NCBI GenBank assembly: GCA_016721465.1
Contig: JADKIA010000029.1
Location: 124,001 to 188,000 of the forward strand
Source of the DNA: Ideonella sp.
GTDB lineage: Bacteria > Pseudomonadota > Gammaproteobacteria > Burkholderiales > Burkholderiaceae_C
Length of the DNA stretch: 64,000 nt
Reading direction: 5' to 3'
The notes under the pieces are model-generated. The model was given only the letters and a program-made list of their open reading frames with translations, had not been told where the DNA came from and did not search any database. Shown here piece after piece: positions 51,235 through 64,000 of this stretch (the stretch's first letter is position 1; every line of letters starts with the position of its first letter). A program made the position numbers and the translations under genes.

Positions 51235-52350
51235 TCAGCGCTGGAACTTGCCGTCCGGCCCGATGATGGACAGGTCGGAATACTCCAGCCCGGTGTGATC
51301 GTTGGGGCCGTAGCTCACCTCCAGCCCGCCGATGTCCACCTTCTTCATCGATTCCAAGGCGGTCCGGATCCGCTCACGCGTGGGGTTGGGGCCGGCGCGC
51401 TTCAGGCCTTCGACCAAGACCTTGGCGGCCGCAAAGCCTTCCAGCATGGCGGGGGTGATCTCAGAGGCACCCTTGCTGCCCAGCAGGTCGTGCAGTTCCT
51501 TCACCATCGGCGCGGCCATCGAGCGCTCGTAGGGGAAGACCTGGCTCACCACCATGCCGCGCGCGTTCTCTTTCAGCGACTTGACGAAGCCCGATGCGGC
51601 GTTGTTGGACAGCGTGACGATCTGCGCCCGTGAACCCGCTGCGCGCAGCAGTGCCACGCCATCGGCCACGTGCGTGCCCGAGCCGATGAAGATCACCGCC
51701 TGCGGGTCGGTCTTCATGATCTCGGGCACCACCGGCGCGAATTCGGGCTTGCTGCGGTCGTACTTGATGTGGGCCACCGGCTTCTTGTTCACTGCGGCAA
51801 AGCCGTTGAGCGCACCCTTGGCGCCATCGTCGCCAAAGGCGTCGTTCGACTGCAGCAGCACGATGCGGTCCACGCCCACCAGGCTGAGGTGGCGCACCGC
51901 GCGTTCCGATTCCTTCTGGTAGGTGGCGCGCACGTTGAACACCCAGGGATGCACCGGGTTGTGGAAGATCATCGCGCCGGTGGATGGGCCGATCAGCGCG
52001 ATCTTGTGTTCGGTCAGCAGTGGCAGGATCGCCTGGGTCTGCGGCGTGCCCCGGTTGAAGAACAGCGCCACCACGCCCTGGTCGATCAGCTTCTTGGCGT
52101 TTTCCGCCGCGAGCTTGGCATCGAACTTGTCGTCCAGCGAGATCAACTCGACCTGCTGGCCGTTCACCCCGCCCTTGGCGTTGATGGCGTTGAGGTAGAC
52201 CTTGGCGCCGTCGGTGCCCTCCTTGACGCCCGACGCCACCGGCCCGGTGAAGCTGGAGGTCTGCCCGATCTTGATCTGCGCCCATGCCGTGGCCGAGGCC
52301 AGGCACAGCGACAGCGCCACCAGGGCGGGCTTGAAGGGCAGGATGTTCAT
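51235..52350 (-). CDS. Second HAAT-type ABC transporter substrate-binding protein
   Basis: 371 residues from ATG at 52350. Signal peptide: ALVALSLCLASATAWA. Mature pattern: IKIGQTSSFTGPVASGVKEGTDGAKVYLNAINAKGGVNGQQVELISLDDKFD, the LivJ/LivK opening, then FNRGTPQTQAILPLL, SNDAFGDDGAKGAL and AVIFIGSGTHVADGVALLRAAG. It is a type I periplasmic binding fold. Its own membrane and ATPase genes are not adjacent on this strand, so it may dock to the transporter convergent with it, giving that system two ligands. The ligand is unknown. Confidence 0.9.
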   Translation of the reverse strand: MNILPFKPALVALSLCLASATAWAQIKIGQTSSFTGPVASGVKEGTDGAKVYLNAINAKGGVNGQQVELISLDDKFDAKLAAENAKKLIDQGVVALFFNRGTPQTQAILPLLTEHKIALIGPSTGAMIFHNPVHPWVFNVRATYQKESERAVRHLSLVGVDRIVLLQSNDAFGDDGAKGALNGFAAVNKKPVAHIKYDRSKPEFAPVVPEIMKTDPQAVIFIGSGTHVADGVALLRAAGSRAQIVTLSNNAASGFVKSLKENARGMVVSQVFPYERSMAAPMVKELHDLLGSKGASEITPAMLEGFAAAKVLVEGLKRAGPNPTRERIRTALESMKKVDIGGLEVSYGPNDHTGLEYSDLSIIGPDGKFQR

Positions 52351-52558
52351 GCGGGTCCTTTGCTTGAGGTCGAGCCGGGCCGGTGCAGCCGCCGGCGCCG
52401 GGGCCAATTCTGTCCCCGATTGGGCCGCTGCATGCACCGGGCGAACCTGTACGGTTTGACAGGCGGCACCGGCTGGGCCGCCATGCCCATGTCCCCGCAC
52501 CAGGGCCCGGTGCGGCGCACTCCCTAGAATGCCCCGCTCGACCCACCGGAGTCATCGC

Positions 52559-58233
<5,675 letters not shown>

Positions 58234-58239
58234 GCGGTT

Positions 58240-58770
58240 TCAGCTCGGGGGCAGGGCGAGGCGCTGAATCCAGGCCCGCACGCGTGCGGATTCGGCATCG
58301 TCTGGGAGCTCACGGGCGCGTTGCAGCGCCTGCTCCAAGGTCACGATGCCAGCGTGCAGCAGTGCGCGGTTGAAACGGCTGTCTTTGTCGCGTGCAGCGC
58401 AGGCCTTGGAAACGAACAGGTCGATAGGGTCCAGGCAATAGGCCACGCGGTCATTGGTTGCTGCGCTTTGCAGCCGCGTCAAGCGGCCTTCCCAACCGGC
58501 AGGAAGGTGAGCGGTGTCCGGGCCCACGCCTTGCGCGTAGTAGCCGAAATGATCATGGAAGAAGGACAACTCGCCAATAGCACCATCGATCAGGTCTGCG
58601 AGTTCGGGTGCGTTCAGCGGGTAGAGGTCCACTTCCATGGACAGCGTGCAGTCTGCTGGCGGGTGCTCCACCGTGCCAAGGATCGACTGGCTGCCGATGA
58701 CCACAAACTCGTACTGGTTCGTGATCTCGGCCGCCGCACGGATCACGTGTTCGAGCTGCGACCTTTGCAT
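58240..58770 (-). CDS. DUF6036-like nucleotidyltransferase (AbiEii/toxin-type fold)
   Basis: 176 residues; ATG at 58770, 28 bases inside the upstream gene. The active-site pattern of the nucleotidyltransferase superfamily is VVIGSQSILGTVEHPPADCT, then SMEVDLYP: a Gly-Ser motif with an acidic E-V-D pair. The next region, DPIDLFVSKACAARDKDSRF, is typical of DUF6036 and AbiEii-like proteins, where a conserved Lys/Asp sits near the catalytic core. Several relatives are toxins that transfer nucleotides to RNA or protein. With the small overlapping upstream gene it has the look of a two-gene toxin-antitoxin or abortive-infection unit, placed between uvrA and the CRISPR array. The function is inferred. 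Confidence 0.75.
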   Translation of the reverse strand: MQRSQLEHVIRAAAEITNQYEFVVIGSQSILGTVEHPPADCTLSMEVDLYPLNAPELADLIDGAIGELSFFHDHFGYYAQGVGPDTAHLPAGWEGRLTRLQSAATNDRVAYCLDPIDLFVSKACAARDKDSRFNRALLHAGIVTLEQALQRARELPDDAESARVRAWIQRLALPPS

Positions 58771-59063
58771 GCGCGAATGATCTCAAGACGCGTGCGGGGG
58801 CTCAAGGCCCGCCCCAAAGGAGAAGACTGCCGCAGTTGTTTGGCGTGCTCATCCAGCCCCAGAGCGCGTTGCCATTGCCGTGTCTCGATGATGCTGCGCC
58901 ATTCATCACGCAGTGGTTTGGAATCCTCCGGCGCCACGTCGTCCCAATGGTCCAGCGTTGCCAGGACGGACGCCACCAGTTCAGGTCGCTCCGCCAGTGC
59001 CCGCACGGCGGCGGCGGCGAGCATGAGACTTTGCCTGTCGCTGGTTTGGTGACGCGGGTCCAT
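58743..59063 (-). CDS. Small helical protein, possible antitoxin partner
   Basis: 106 residues, almost entirely helical by composition (LMLAAAAVRALAERPELVASVLATL, then WRSIIETRQWQRALGLDEHAKQLRQ). No winged-helix domain of the AbiEi type is seen. It precedes and overlaps the nucleotidyltransferase gene by 28 bases, the usual order of antitoxin then toxin. Its start is 111 bases from the first CRISPR repeat. I do not recognise the family, and the partner role is inferred from overlap and size. Confidence 0.6.
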   Translation of the reverse strand: MDPRHQTSDRQSLMLAAAAVRALAERPELVASVLATLDHWDDVAPEDSKPLRDEWRSIIETRQWQRALGLDEHAKQLRQSSPLGRALSPRTRLEIIRACKGRSSNT

Positions 59064-59070
59064 CGGTTGA

Positions 59071-59176
59071 GGCTACCTCGCGTTGGGGAATGCGGCAAGC
59101 CCTCCCCTCAAGGCACATCGCGCTATCGGCGCGACCGACTTCCACGGGGCGCCTTGTGCGCCCGGTGAAAGTCGGT
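59071..59176 (+). ncRNA. Possible tracrRNA: partial anti-repeat followed by hairpins
   Basis: On the plus strand, CGCGTTGGGGAATGCGGC (59079-59096) resembles the reverse complement of the inner part of the CRISPR repeat (GCGATTGGGAAATGCGC), matching at most positions with one gap. Downstream, GCGC-TATCG-GCGC (within 59119-59133) and a long stem at 59134-59176 (ACCGACTT...AAGTCGGT, then CAC/GTG and GGGCGC/GCGCCC around CTTGT) form hairpins. An anti-repeat followed by stem-loops is the tracrRNA layout. The part that should pair with the first bases of the repeat (GTTCCGG) is missing, there is no terminator before the array, and the match could be chance. The true tracrRNA may lie beyond cas9, outside the window. 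Confidence 0.35.
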
Positions 59177-60362
59177 TCCGGTCAGAGCGCATTTCCCAAT
59201 CGCCTAGACTCAGACTGCCGGCCGACTGCCATGTTGTGTTGTTCCGGTCAGAGCGCATTTCCCAATCGCCTAGACTAGCGAGCCCAGCAAGAGCGCTACG
59301 CCTATGGTTCCGGTCAGAGCGCATTTCCCAATCGCCTAGACTCAAGAGGATGACAGGGACGTGCTGGTTCTCGTTCCGGTCAGAGCGCATTTCCCAATCG
59401 CCTAGACTGTACGGGCGGCCCGGGATGTCGATCGATCTGTTCCGGTCAGAGCGCATTTCCCAATCGCCTAGACTCGCGGCAAGTCTCGATGCCGCCTTGC
59501 GCAAGTTCCGGTCAGAGCGCATTTCCCAATCGCCTAGACTTCAGTCGTCTGCATGTGTTGCAGCGGGTGGGTTCCGGTCAGAGCGCATTTCCCAATCGCC
59601 TAGACTGGTCTCTGGGTAGACGTGATAGCCGGGCGGTTCCGGTCAGAGCGCATTTCCCAATCGCCTAGACTCCTGCTCAGAGCTGGTTTATCGCGTCACA
59701 GTTCCGGTCAGAGCGCATTTCCCAATCGCCTAGACTGCATTCGGTCAGCGTTCTCCGCGCCGTATAGTTCCGGTCAGAGCGCATTTCCCAATCGCCTAGA
59801 CTCGATCTTGTCTGCTGTGTAGCAGGCCATATGTTCCGGTCAGAGCGCATTTCCCAATCGCCTAGACTCCGACATAGTGGTCGTGGACGAGTAGACATGT
59901 TCCGGTCAGAGCGCATTTCCCAATCGCCTAGACTGCGGTGTTCGACAATGCCACCATCACGTTCGTTCCGGTCAGAGCGCATTTCCGAATCGCCTAGACT
60001 CAAGATGGAAGCGCTGTATTTGGGGCCTAAGTTCCGGTCAGAGCGCATTTCCCAATCGCCTAGACTCTGGTTGATGTGGGCATGCTTACTCCGTCTGTTC
60101 CGGTCAGAGCGCATTTCCCAATCGCCTAGACTCGCACCCCAGGCCCCCGCGGTGACGCGGGGTTCCGGTCAGAGCGCATTTCCCAATCGCCTAGACTCCG
60201 CAAGCGCTGTATTCCATGGGTGCATCGGGTTCCGGTCAGAGCGCATTTCCCAATCGCCTAGACTGCGCAGCTTGCGAAGGGGTCAGCACGGGTTCGGTCA
60301 GGCGCTTCCCGCCAGGGGCCGCCACGGTTCCGGTCAGAGCGCATATCCCAATCGCCTAGACT
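59175..60362 (+). CRISPR. Type II-C CRISPR array, 18 repeats of 36 bp
   Basis: The 36-bp repeat begins GTTCCGGTCAGAGCGCATTT and ends CCCAATCGCCTAGACT. Copies start at 59175, 59241, 59307, 59373, 59439, 59505, 59571, 59636, 59701, 59767, 59833, 59899, 59965, 60031, 60097, 60162, 60229 and 60327. Spacers are 29-31 bp, mostly 30. Two copies carry one change each: 59965 (CCGAAT) and 60327 (GCATAT). Before the last copy is a 62-base interval that contains a decayed partial repeat (GTTCGGTCAGGCGCTTCCC at 60292-60310). The GTT start and the decay at the right end imply transcription on the plus strand, left to right, toward the cas genes, as in Neisseria II-C loci. All spacers look different. Confidence 0.97.
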
Positions 60363-60372
60363 CCGCTGCGAT

Positions 60373-60399
60373 AACCCCTTGATTCGTCAAGGGGTTTTT
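60373..60399 (+). terminator. Intrinsic terminator after the CRISPR array
   Basis: AACCCCTTGA (60373-60382) pairs perfectly with TCAAGGGGTT (60387-60396) around a TTCG tetraloop and is followed by further T residues (to 60399). The T run follows on the plus strand, so it ends the plus-strand array transcript, 10 bases after the last repeat. It supports array transcription toward the cas genes. The stem also sits 33 bases beyond the cas2 stop for minus-strand transcripts. Confidence 0.85.
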
Positions 60400-60432
60400 C
60401 GCTTCTGAGGTGGTGAAAAGCTGGGCCATGGG

Positions 60433-60759
60433 TCAGAAAAGGTCGAACTGATCGGGCGTTTTGTTGGGCGGAAGTTTGGCCTTGCCCTGGAACGCGACGA
60501 TGCGTTCGTACTGCCGATCCGTGAACTGCAGTATGTTGACCCTGCCGCCTTCTGGCAAGGCAATTTCCACTCGCTTGCAGTAGGTGTCGATCTGCGTGGT
60601 GCTGGTACAGAAGCGCATGTAGACGCTGAATTGGCTCATCTCGAAACCCATGTCCAACAGCGCATTGCGGAACTCGGTGGCGGCGCGTCGCTCGGCTTTC
60701 TCGACCACCGGCAGATCGAACATGACGATCATCCACATGAGCCGGTATCCCGAAAGCAT
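60433..60759 (-). CDS. cas2: CRISPR-associated endonuclease Cas2 (type II-C)
   Basis: 108 residues. ATG at 60757-60759 gives MLSGYRLMWMIVMFDLPVVEKAERRAATEFRNALLDMGFEM, a start shared by type II-C Cas2 proteins. FDLP holds the metal-binding Asp of the ferredoxin-like fold. Later, SVYMRFCTSTTQIDTYCKRVEIAL and NILQFTDRQYERIVAF complete the domain. Cas2 dimers bridge Cas1 dimers in the spacer-integration complex; its nuclease activity is not needed. It follows cas1 by a short gap and is the last cas gene before the array. Confidence 0.96.
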   Translation of the reverse strand: MLSGYRLMWMIVMFDLPVVEKAERRAATEFRNALLDMGFEMSQFSVYMRFCTSTTQIDTYCKRVEIALPEGGRVNILQFTDRQYERIVAFQGKAKLPPNKTPDQFDLF

Positions 60760-60766
60760 GTGCGCG

Positions 60767-61705
60767 TCAAATCCATGCTACTCGTCGCGAAGGGACGATG
60801 CCAGCGCCAATGGCAAACCAGGCAAGGGAAGATCCAGCTTGTCGCGTTGGCCCAGGTAGACCTGGGCGAGCGAAGTGGCCAATTTTTGTGCACACACGGT
60901 GACGGGCGTGGCGCCCACAGCGGTCTGCATGTCGTCGTACAGAGTGCACCAAAGCGCGCTTGCTGTCCGGCGTCACCTGATCCTCGCCATTGCGCAGCAG
61001 ATGCCAGACCTTCAGGTCGATGATGGGGCGAAATGGCTCCATCACGTCGTCCACCAGGCGCATGGCATTGGTGTCATTGCTGTGGTGCAGGCCGATGCTG
61101 GGGTGCAAGCCAGCTGAGATGATGGCGCGCGCGGTGGCTGCACGCAACACTGTGTAGCCATAGTTCAGCAGTGCATTGACGCCACCGCCATCCTGGTCGC
61201 GGCGGAACCCATCACCAAAAAGAAGCGTCCAATATCGCCGAGCACCTTGCGCCTCGATGTTGGCGGGGTCACCGCTTTTGACTTTGCAAACCAATGCCGT
61301 CAGCGGTGCCGTGGCGGCGCCCGCGGCTTCCAACGCTGCTGCTTGCTGCTCCAGCTTCGAGCGCACCACGGCGGCCCAGAGGCGCTTGTGCACTGGCAGC
61401 GCTGCCCCGATCTGTGCCTCGATGCGTTTGGCCTGCTCGAAGTTGCCGTCAATGGGCAGCAGCATGCCGACTGCGTTGTGGTTGGCGCCGCATAAGACGA
61501 ACGGTGCACCGCGCTGCGCCAGCGCTACCAGCAGGTTGTTTGTGGAGCTCAGGCCATGGGCATTGGCGATGACGGCGGCGATGTCGTCCAGCGGAACTTG
61601 TCCCAACTCCGAGCGTTCGCCTTCGGTGTCCTGCACCACCATGAAGCCGCGGTTCATGGACAGGTGACGGCGATCATCGGCGACTTCGACGATGCGGCCG
61701 ATCAT
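60767..61705 (-). CDS. cas1: CRISPR-associated integrase Cas1 (type II-C), C-terminus frameshifted
   Basis: As read, 312 residues from ATG 61703-61705, 5 bases after the cas9 stop. The N-terminal beta-domain (MIGRIVEVADDRRHLSMNRGFMVV) and the catalytic helical domain are intact: Glu in DPANIEAQGARRYW, His in LHPSIGLHHSND and acidic RLVDDVMEPFRPIIDL. After DSKRALVHS the reading goes out of phase (VRRHADRCGRH). Moving one frame near 60941-60944 gives YDDMQTAVGATPVTVCAQKLATSLAQVYLGQRDKLDLP, the expected Cas1 tail, ending at a TAG at 60778-60780. One extra or two missing bases explain this. Catalytic residues lie upstream, so the shift affects only the C-terminal end. Confidence 0.93.
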   Translation of the reverse strand: MIGRIVEVADDRRHLSMNRGFMVVQDTEGERSELGQVPLDDIAAVIANAHGLSSTNNLLVALAQRGAPFVLCGANHNAVGMLLPIDGNFEQAKRIEAQIGAALPVHKRLWAAVVRSKLEQQAAALEAAGAATAPLTALVCKVKSGDPANIEAQGARRYWTLLFGDGFRRDQDGGGVNALLNYGYTVLRAATARAIISAGLHPSIGLHHSNDTNAMRLVDDVMEPFRPIIDLKVWHLLRNGEDQVTPDSKRALVHSVRRHADRCGRHARHRVCTKIGHFARPGLPGPTRQAGSSLAWFAIGAGIVPSRRVAWI

Positions 61706-61710
61706 GCTGC

Positions 61711-64000
61711 TTACTCTTTGAAGCCGGGATCGCGGGGTTCGCCGATGGGGGAAATGGTGATGCGGCGGGCTTTGGACTTCTGTAGGGAACCGGCAGTCTT
61801 GAATACGTAAGTAAGCTCTTTGATGCGAGTCCGCTTGTCTACGTTGGCCTCCTGAAGGTCTGCAAAGGCAATAGTGCCAGCGGAATTTGCGTAGGCGACC
61901 CGGACCACGCGCGCGCGACCATCATGTTCAAACTTCACCATGTCATCGATGATCAGTCGCATGACCAACGGCTTGCCGCTGACGCTGAACGCCGGGTGCC
62001 GCAAGCGCGCCACACCGTGCTTTCGCACTAACTGATAGGCCTCAAACGTGGAGATCACTTCCCCTTCCCATTTGCCCTTTTCGTTGCGCACAATCTCGAT
62101 GCAATAGTTACTGTCACCCTTGTAGCCCTTGTATGGCCGCAGTTCACCATTGGGCAAGACACCATGGCGATCGCCTGCCTTGGCGCTGGTGAACTCGATG
62201 ACCTTGAGGTTGTCCTCGACTCGCTCGCGCTTGCCTTCGACCAGCTTGTGAACGCTGACGCGGCCGTTGCCCAGCAGGCCATAGGCCGTGTCGTTGTGCA
62301 TTGCGCCTTCATGACCATGATCCGGCTTGTGGCTAACCCAGATGTTGTGGATGGCGCGATGGACGTGGTCGCGATAGTTGTCCCAGGGGAGCGGCATGTT
62401 CTCCACCAAGCGGTTGAGTTGCTGCTCGCGCGCGCTGGCACTGGCACGTGCGAATCGTTGCAGTAGTCCTTGGTCGGTAACCGCAACCACGCATGCGTCC
62501 ACAGCGTGGTGCCGGTGATCGTTGCGATTCTTCTCGCCGTTCAAGCCCAATACGTCATTCAGCCCGAATTTGGCGCGCAGCATGGCCGTCATGCGACCGG
62601 GAATGACGCGGGTGTTCTGTGGGCAAATCAGACTCAGGTATTCGCGTGCAACCTTGCTCAAATGGCGGGTGTCGTTGAGAGCACGGGCCAGAAAGCCCTT
62701 GTCGTCCTTCAGCCAACGCTCCAAGCCGTCTTCAGCAAAGCGGGAGCGCTTGGGCAAGGGCATTTGCTTGGCGCGCTCAATGATGCCTTCGTAGGACCAA
62801 CCCTGCGCCGCAAAGTCTTCACGCGCCGTCCAGGGCGTCCGGTTGCCCTTGATGCGGTTGGCCTGTCGCATAGACACGGTCTTGTTGTTCAGGCTGTCAT
62901 CCAATGTTTCAGAGAACGGCAGGATGTGCTCGATCTCCACCTGCTCGCTCAGCAGCATGCTGGCGCTGATTTGTACGCCGCTGTAGGGGCAGTGGCGGTC
63001 TGCGACGTCGTGGCTCAACTCTTCCCAGAGGATCATCTTCTGGATGTCGGCGGGGCGCACCCGCTCTTCGCTGATGGCCAGCACACCAGCAACGTCGGCA
63101 CGCAGTCGGGCATTGCGCTGTTGATTCTTGGCCTGGCGCTCTTGATCTTCCCTTCGCTGTTCCAGGCTTTGCTTGAGATCGCGTGCCAGCTCGACGATCA
63201 CCTCGCTGGGATGCCCATAGCGTCTGATGAGCGCGTTCACCACCAGTCGCACTTGATTCAGGCCAATGTGCACTGTGGGGTTGGCGATCTTGCCGTAGCG
63301 CCTTTCTTCGTTCTTGTCCAACGGGTCACCGCTGCCAAAGCCAACGTGCCGTTGAAGTGCGATGCCGTAGTAGGGCAACTCAGGCAGGATTTCTCCGGTG
63401 GCGGCCGGGCTGATGTGGCTGTGGTGGTCAAAGCCGGCAGCAAGCACAGCCTTGTCGTAGGTCACGACATCGCGGCGCAACTCGGGAAGGATGCGCGCCA
63501 GGGCCTTGCCGCAGAGGCTGCCGTAACCTTCGGGCAGACCGACATTGGCGATGGCTTCAGCACGCAGTTCATCCACGCCGGTTTCGTCTTGCAGCCATTG
63601 CACGAGCCTGGCTTCGTTCTCTTCCTTGACGAGCTGCAGCACGATGCTGTCCTGTTTGGCATCGTCAAAGTCGAACCATGTACTGCCAAAGTAGGCGTTC
63701 TTGGACAGGATCGTGCCTGTGGTGTTGCCCTTGAGTTCCTGTCGCTTGGGGTCTTCGAAGTTGAACTGAACCGCGCCGCCCACGCCCAAAAGTTTCTTGA
63801 TCTGCGTGAAGCTGCGCTTGCTGTCGCGCTCCAGCGCCTGGACGAGCACATCGCGTTGTGTCAAGGTGAGTGGTTCCTCCTTCAACCCTTCACGCAGGAT
63901 GCGCAGGTTGTTGACCTCTTGAAGGATGCGAAAGCGCTGCGTGCTGGGCAAGGCCAACGGCGCGCGCTCTTCTTCCGGCATCAAGGTGCAGCACCCGGGC
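61711..64000 (-). CDS. cas9: CRISPR-associated endonuclease Cas9 (type II-C), N-terminus beyond the window
   Basis: The open frame continues past the right edge without a stop; about 763 residues are visible, so an intact ~1050-residue II-C Cas9 is likely. Near the edge CTLMPEEERAPLALPSTQRF matches the recognition lobe of II-C enzymes. RuvC-II is EVIVELARDLKQ (Glu). HNH is VEIEHILPFSETLDDSLNNKTV, with the catalytic His, followed by NRIKGNRTPW. RuvC-III is NDHRHHAVDACVVAV. The C-terminal PAM-interacting region has KKPLV-like blocks (GKPLVMRLIIDDMV). RuvC-I and the bridge helix lie outside. cas9, cas1 and cas2 form one minus-strand operon with 5- and about 18-base gaps. No csn2 or cas4 follows, which fits subtype II-C. 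Confidence 0.97.
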   Translation of the reverse strand, partial: PGCCTLMPEEERAPLALPSTQRFRILQEVNNLRILREGLKEEPLTLTQRDVLVQALERDSKRSFTQIKKLLGVGGAVQFNFEDPKRQELKGNTTGTILSKNAYFGSTWFDFDDAKQDSIVLQLVKEENEARLVQWLQDETGVDELRAEAIANVGLPEGYGSLCGKALARILPELRRDVVTYDKAVLAAGFDHHSHISPAATGEILPELPYYGIALQRHVGFGSGDPLDKNEERRYGKIANPTVHIGLNQVRLVVNALIRRYGHPSEVIVELARDLKQSLEQRREDQERQAKNQQRNARLRADVAGVLAISEERVRPADIQKMILWEELSHDVADRHCPYSGVQISASMLLSEQVEIEHILPFSETLDDSLNNKTVSMRQANRIKGNRTPWTAREDFAAQGWSYEGIIERAKQMPLPKRSRFAEDGLERWLKDDKGFLARALNDTRHLSKVAREYLSLICPQNTRVIPGRMTAMLRAKFGLNDVLGLNGEKNRNDHRHHAVDACVVAVTDQGLLQRFARASASAREQQLNRLVENMPLPWDNYRDHVHRAIHNIWVSHKPDHGHEGAMHNDTAYGLLGNGRVSVHKLVEGKRERVEDNLKVIEFTSAKAGDRHGVLPNGELRPYKGYKGDSNYCIEIVRNEKGKWEGEVISTFEAYQLVRKHGVARLRHPAFSVSGKPLVMRLIIDDMVKFEHDGRARVVRVAYANSAGTIAFADLQEANVDKRTRIKELTYVFKTAGSLQKSKARRITISPIGEPRDPGFKE

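Noticed and set aside
59083..60382. Open reading frames across the CRISPR array on both strands
   Set aside because: They encode the same FRSERISQSPRL-like or SLGDWEMRSDRN-like peptide again and again because the 36-bp repeats are read in frame. They are array artefacts, not genes.
61740..61770. A GGGGGAAATGG stretch in the cas9 3-prime end as an anti-repeat
   Set aside because: Only about nine bases resemble the repeat complement and the stretch codes for conserved-looking Cas9 tail residues, so it is likely chance.
60433..63984. A fourth cas gene (csn2 or cas4) in the locus
   Set aside because: The gaps are 5 bases (cas9-cas1) and about 18 (cas1-cas2), and nothing lies between cas2 and the array except the terminator. 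The visible set is the minimal II-C one.

Overview
The window is about 68% G+C. Its gene families (Bug/TctC periplasmic binding proteins, HAAT transporter sets, PuuD-type urate oxidation, a double-length UvrA, type II-C CRISPR) point to a betaproteobacterium of the order Burkholderiales, in the Comamonadaceae/Sphaerotilaceae range. Two related extragenic repeats around 47.3 and 50.0 kb also fit that group. I cannot name the genus. No rRNA or tRNA gene was recognised.

Layout. 0-4.3 kb: a frameshifted MlrC-type metallopeptidase, an EF-hand protein, YghU and a frameshifted glutathione S-transferase. 4.33-5.99 kb: a complete insertion sequence with inverted ends and a 5-bp target duplication. 6.05-9.58 kb: a large patatin-like (ExoU-like) candidate type III effector followed by a CesT-type chaperone, both frameshifted. 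9.7-16 kb: a gene remnant, a SOUL heme-binding protein, a wax ester synthase/DGAT, a DUF349 protein and a VOC protein. 16.2-20.2 kb: a Bug protein, an acylating aldehyde dehydrogenase and an acyl-CoA ligase, resembling sulfoacetate catabolism (SauS/SauT). 20.2-23.5 kb: GNAT, RutE-like nitroreductase, GST and an MFS transporter, with two strong hairpins.

23.5-33.7 kb is a urate-to-ureidoglycine locus arranged around a GntR regulator. One arm holds a permease, PuuD, a Bug protein and UraH. The other holds PuuE, a UraD-AllC fusion, an M20 peptidase and a spermidine-synthase-like protein. The intergenic gap carries perfect palindromes. 33.7-38.9 kb: an alpha/beta hydrolase, then a translationally coupled ECF sigma factor / membrane anti-sigma-like protein / three-domain serine hydrolase, then small membrane proteins and a GNAT. 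38.9-41.8 kb: a sorbosone-dehydrogenase-like lipoprotein and a phospholipase-D (cardiolipin-synthase type) lipoprotein. 41.9-46.0 kb: an aromatic hydroxylase cluster (MBL, DUF2783, MhpA-like flavoprotein, VOC) divergent from a MarR regulator. 46.1-52.3 kb: a five-gene branched-chain-amino-acid-type ABC transporter and a second binding protein.

52.6-58.2 kb: a tandem double-length UvrA broken by five frameshifts. 58.2-59.1 kb: a nucleotidyltransferase pair that looks like a toxin-antitoxin or abortive-infection module. 59.07-64 kb: a type II-C CRISPR-Cas locus with a possible tracrRNA, an 18-repeat array, a terminator, cas2, cas1 (frameshifted) and cas9, which runs off the right edge. The array, read from its repeat polarity, is transcribed convergently with the cas genes.

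Twelve frameshift sites are visible. They cluster in 0.6-9.3 kb and 53-61 kb, with none in the 44 kb between. That could mean locally poor sequence or real decay, and the reading of those genes depends on which.
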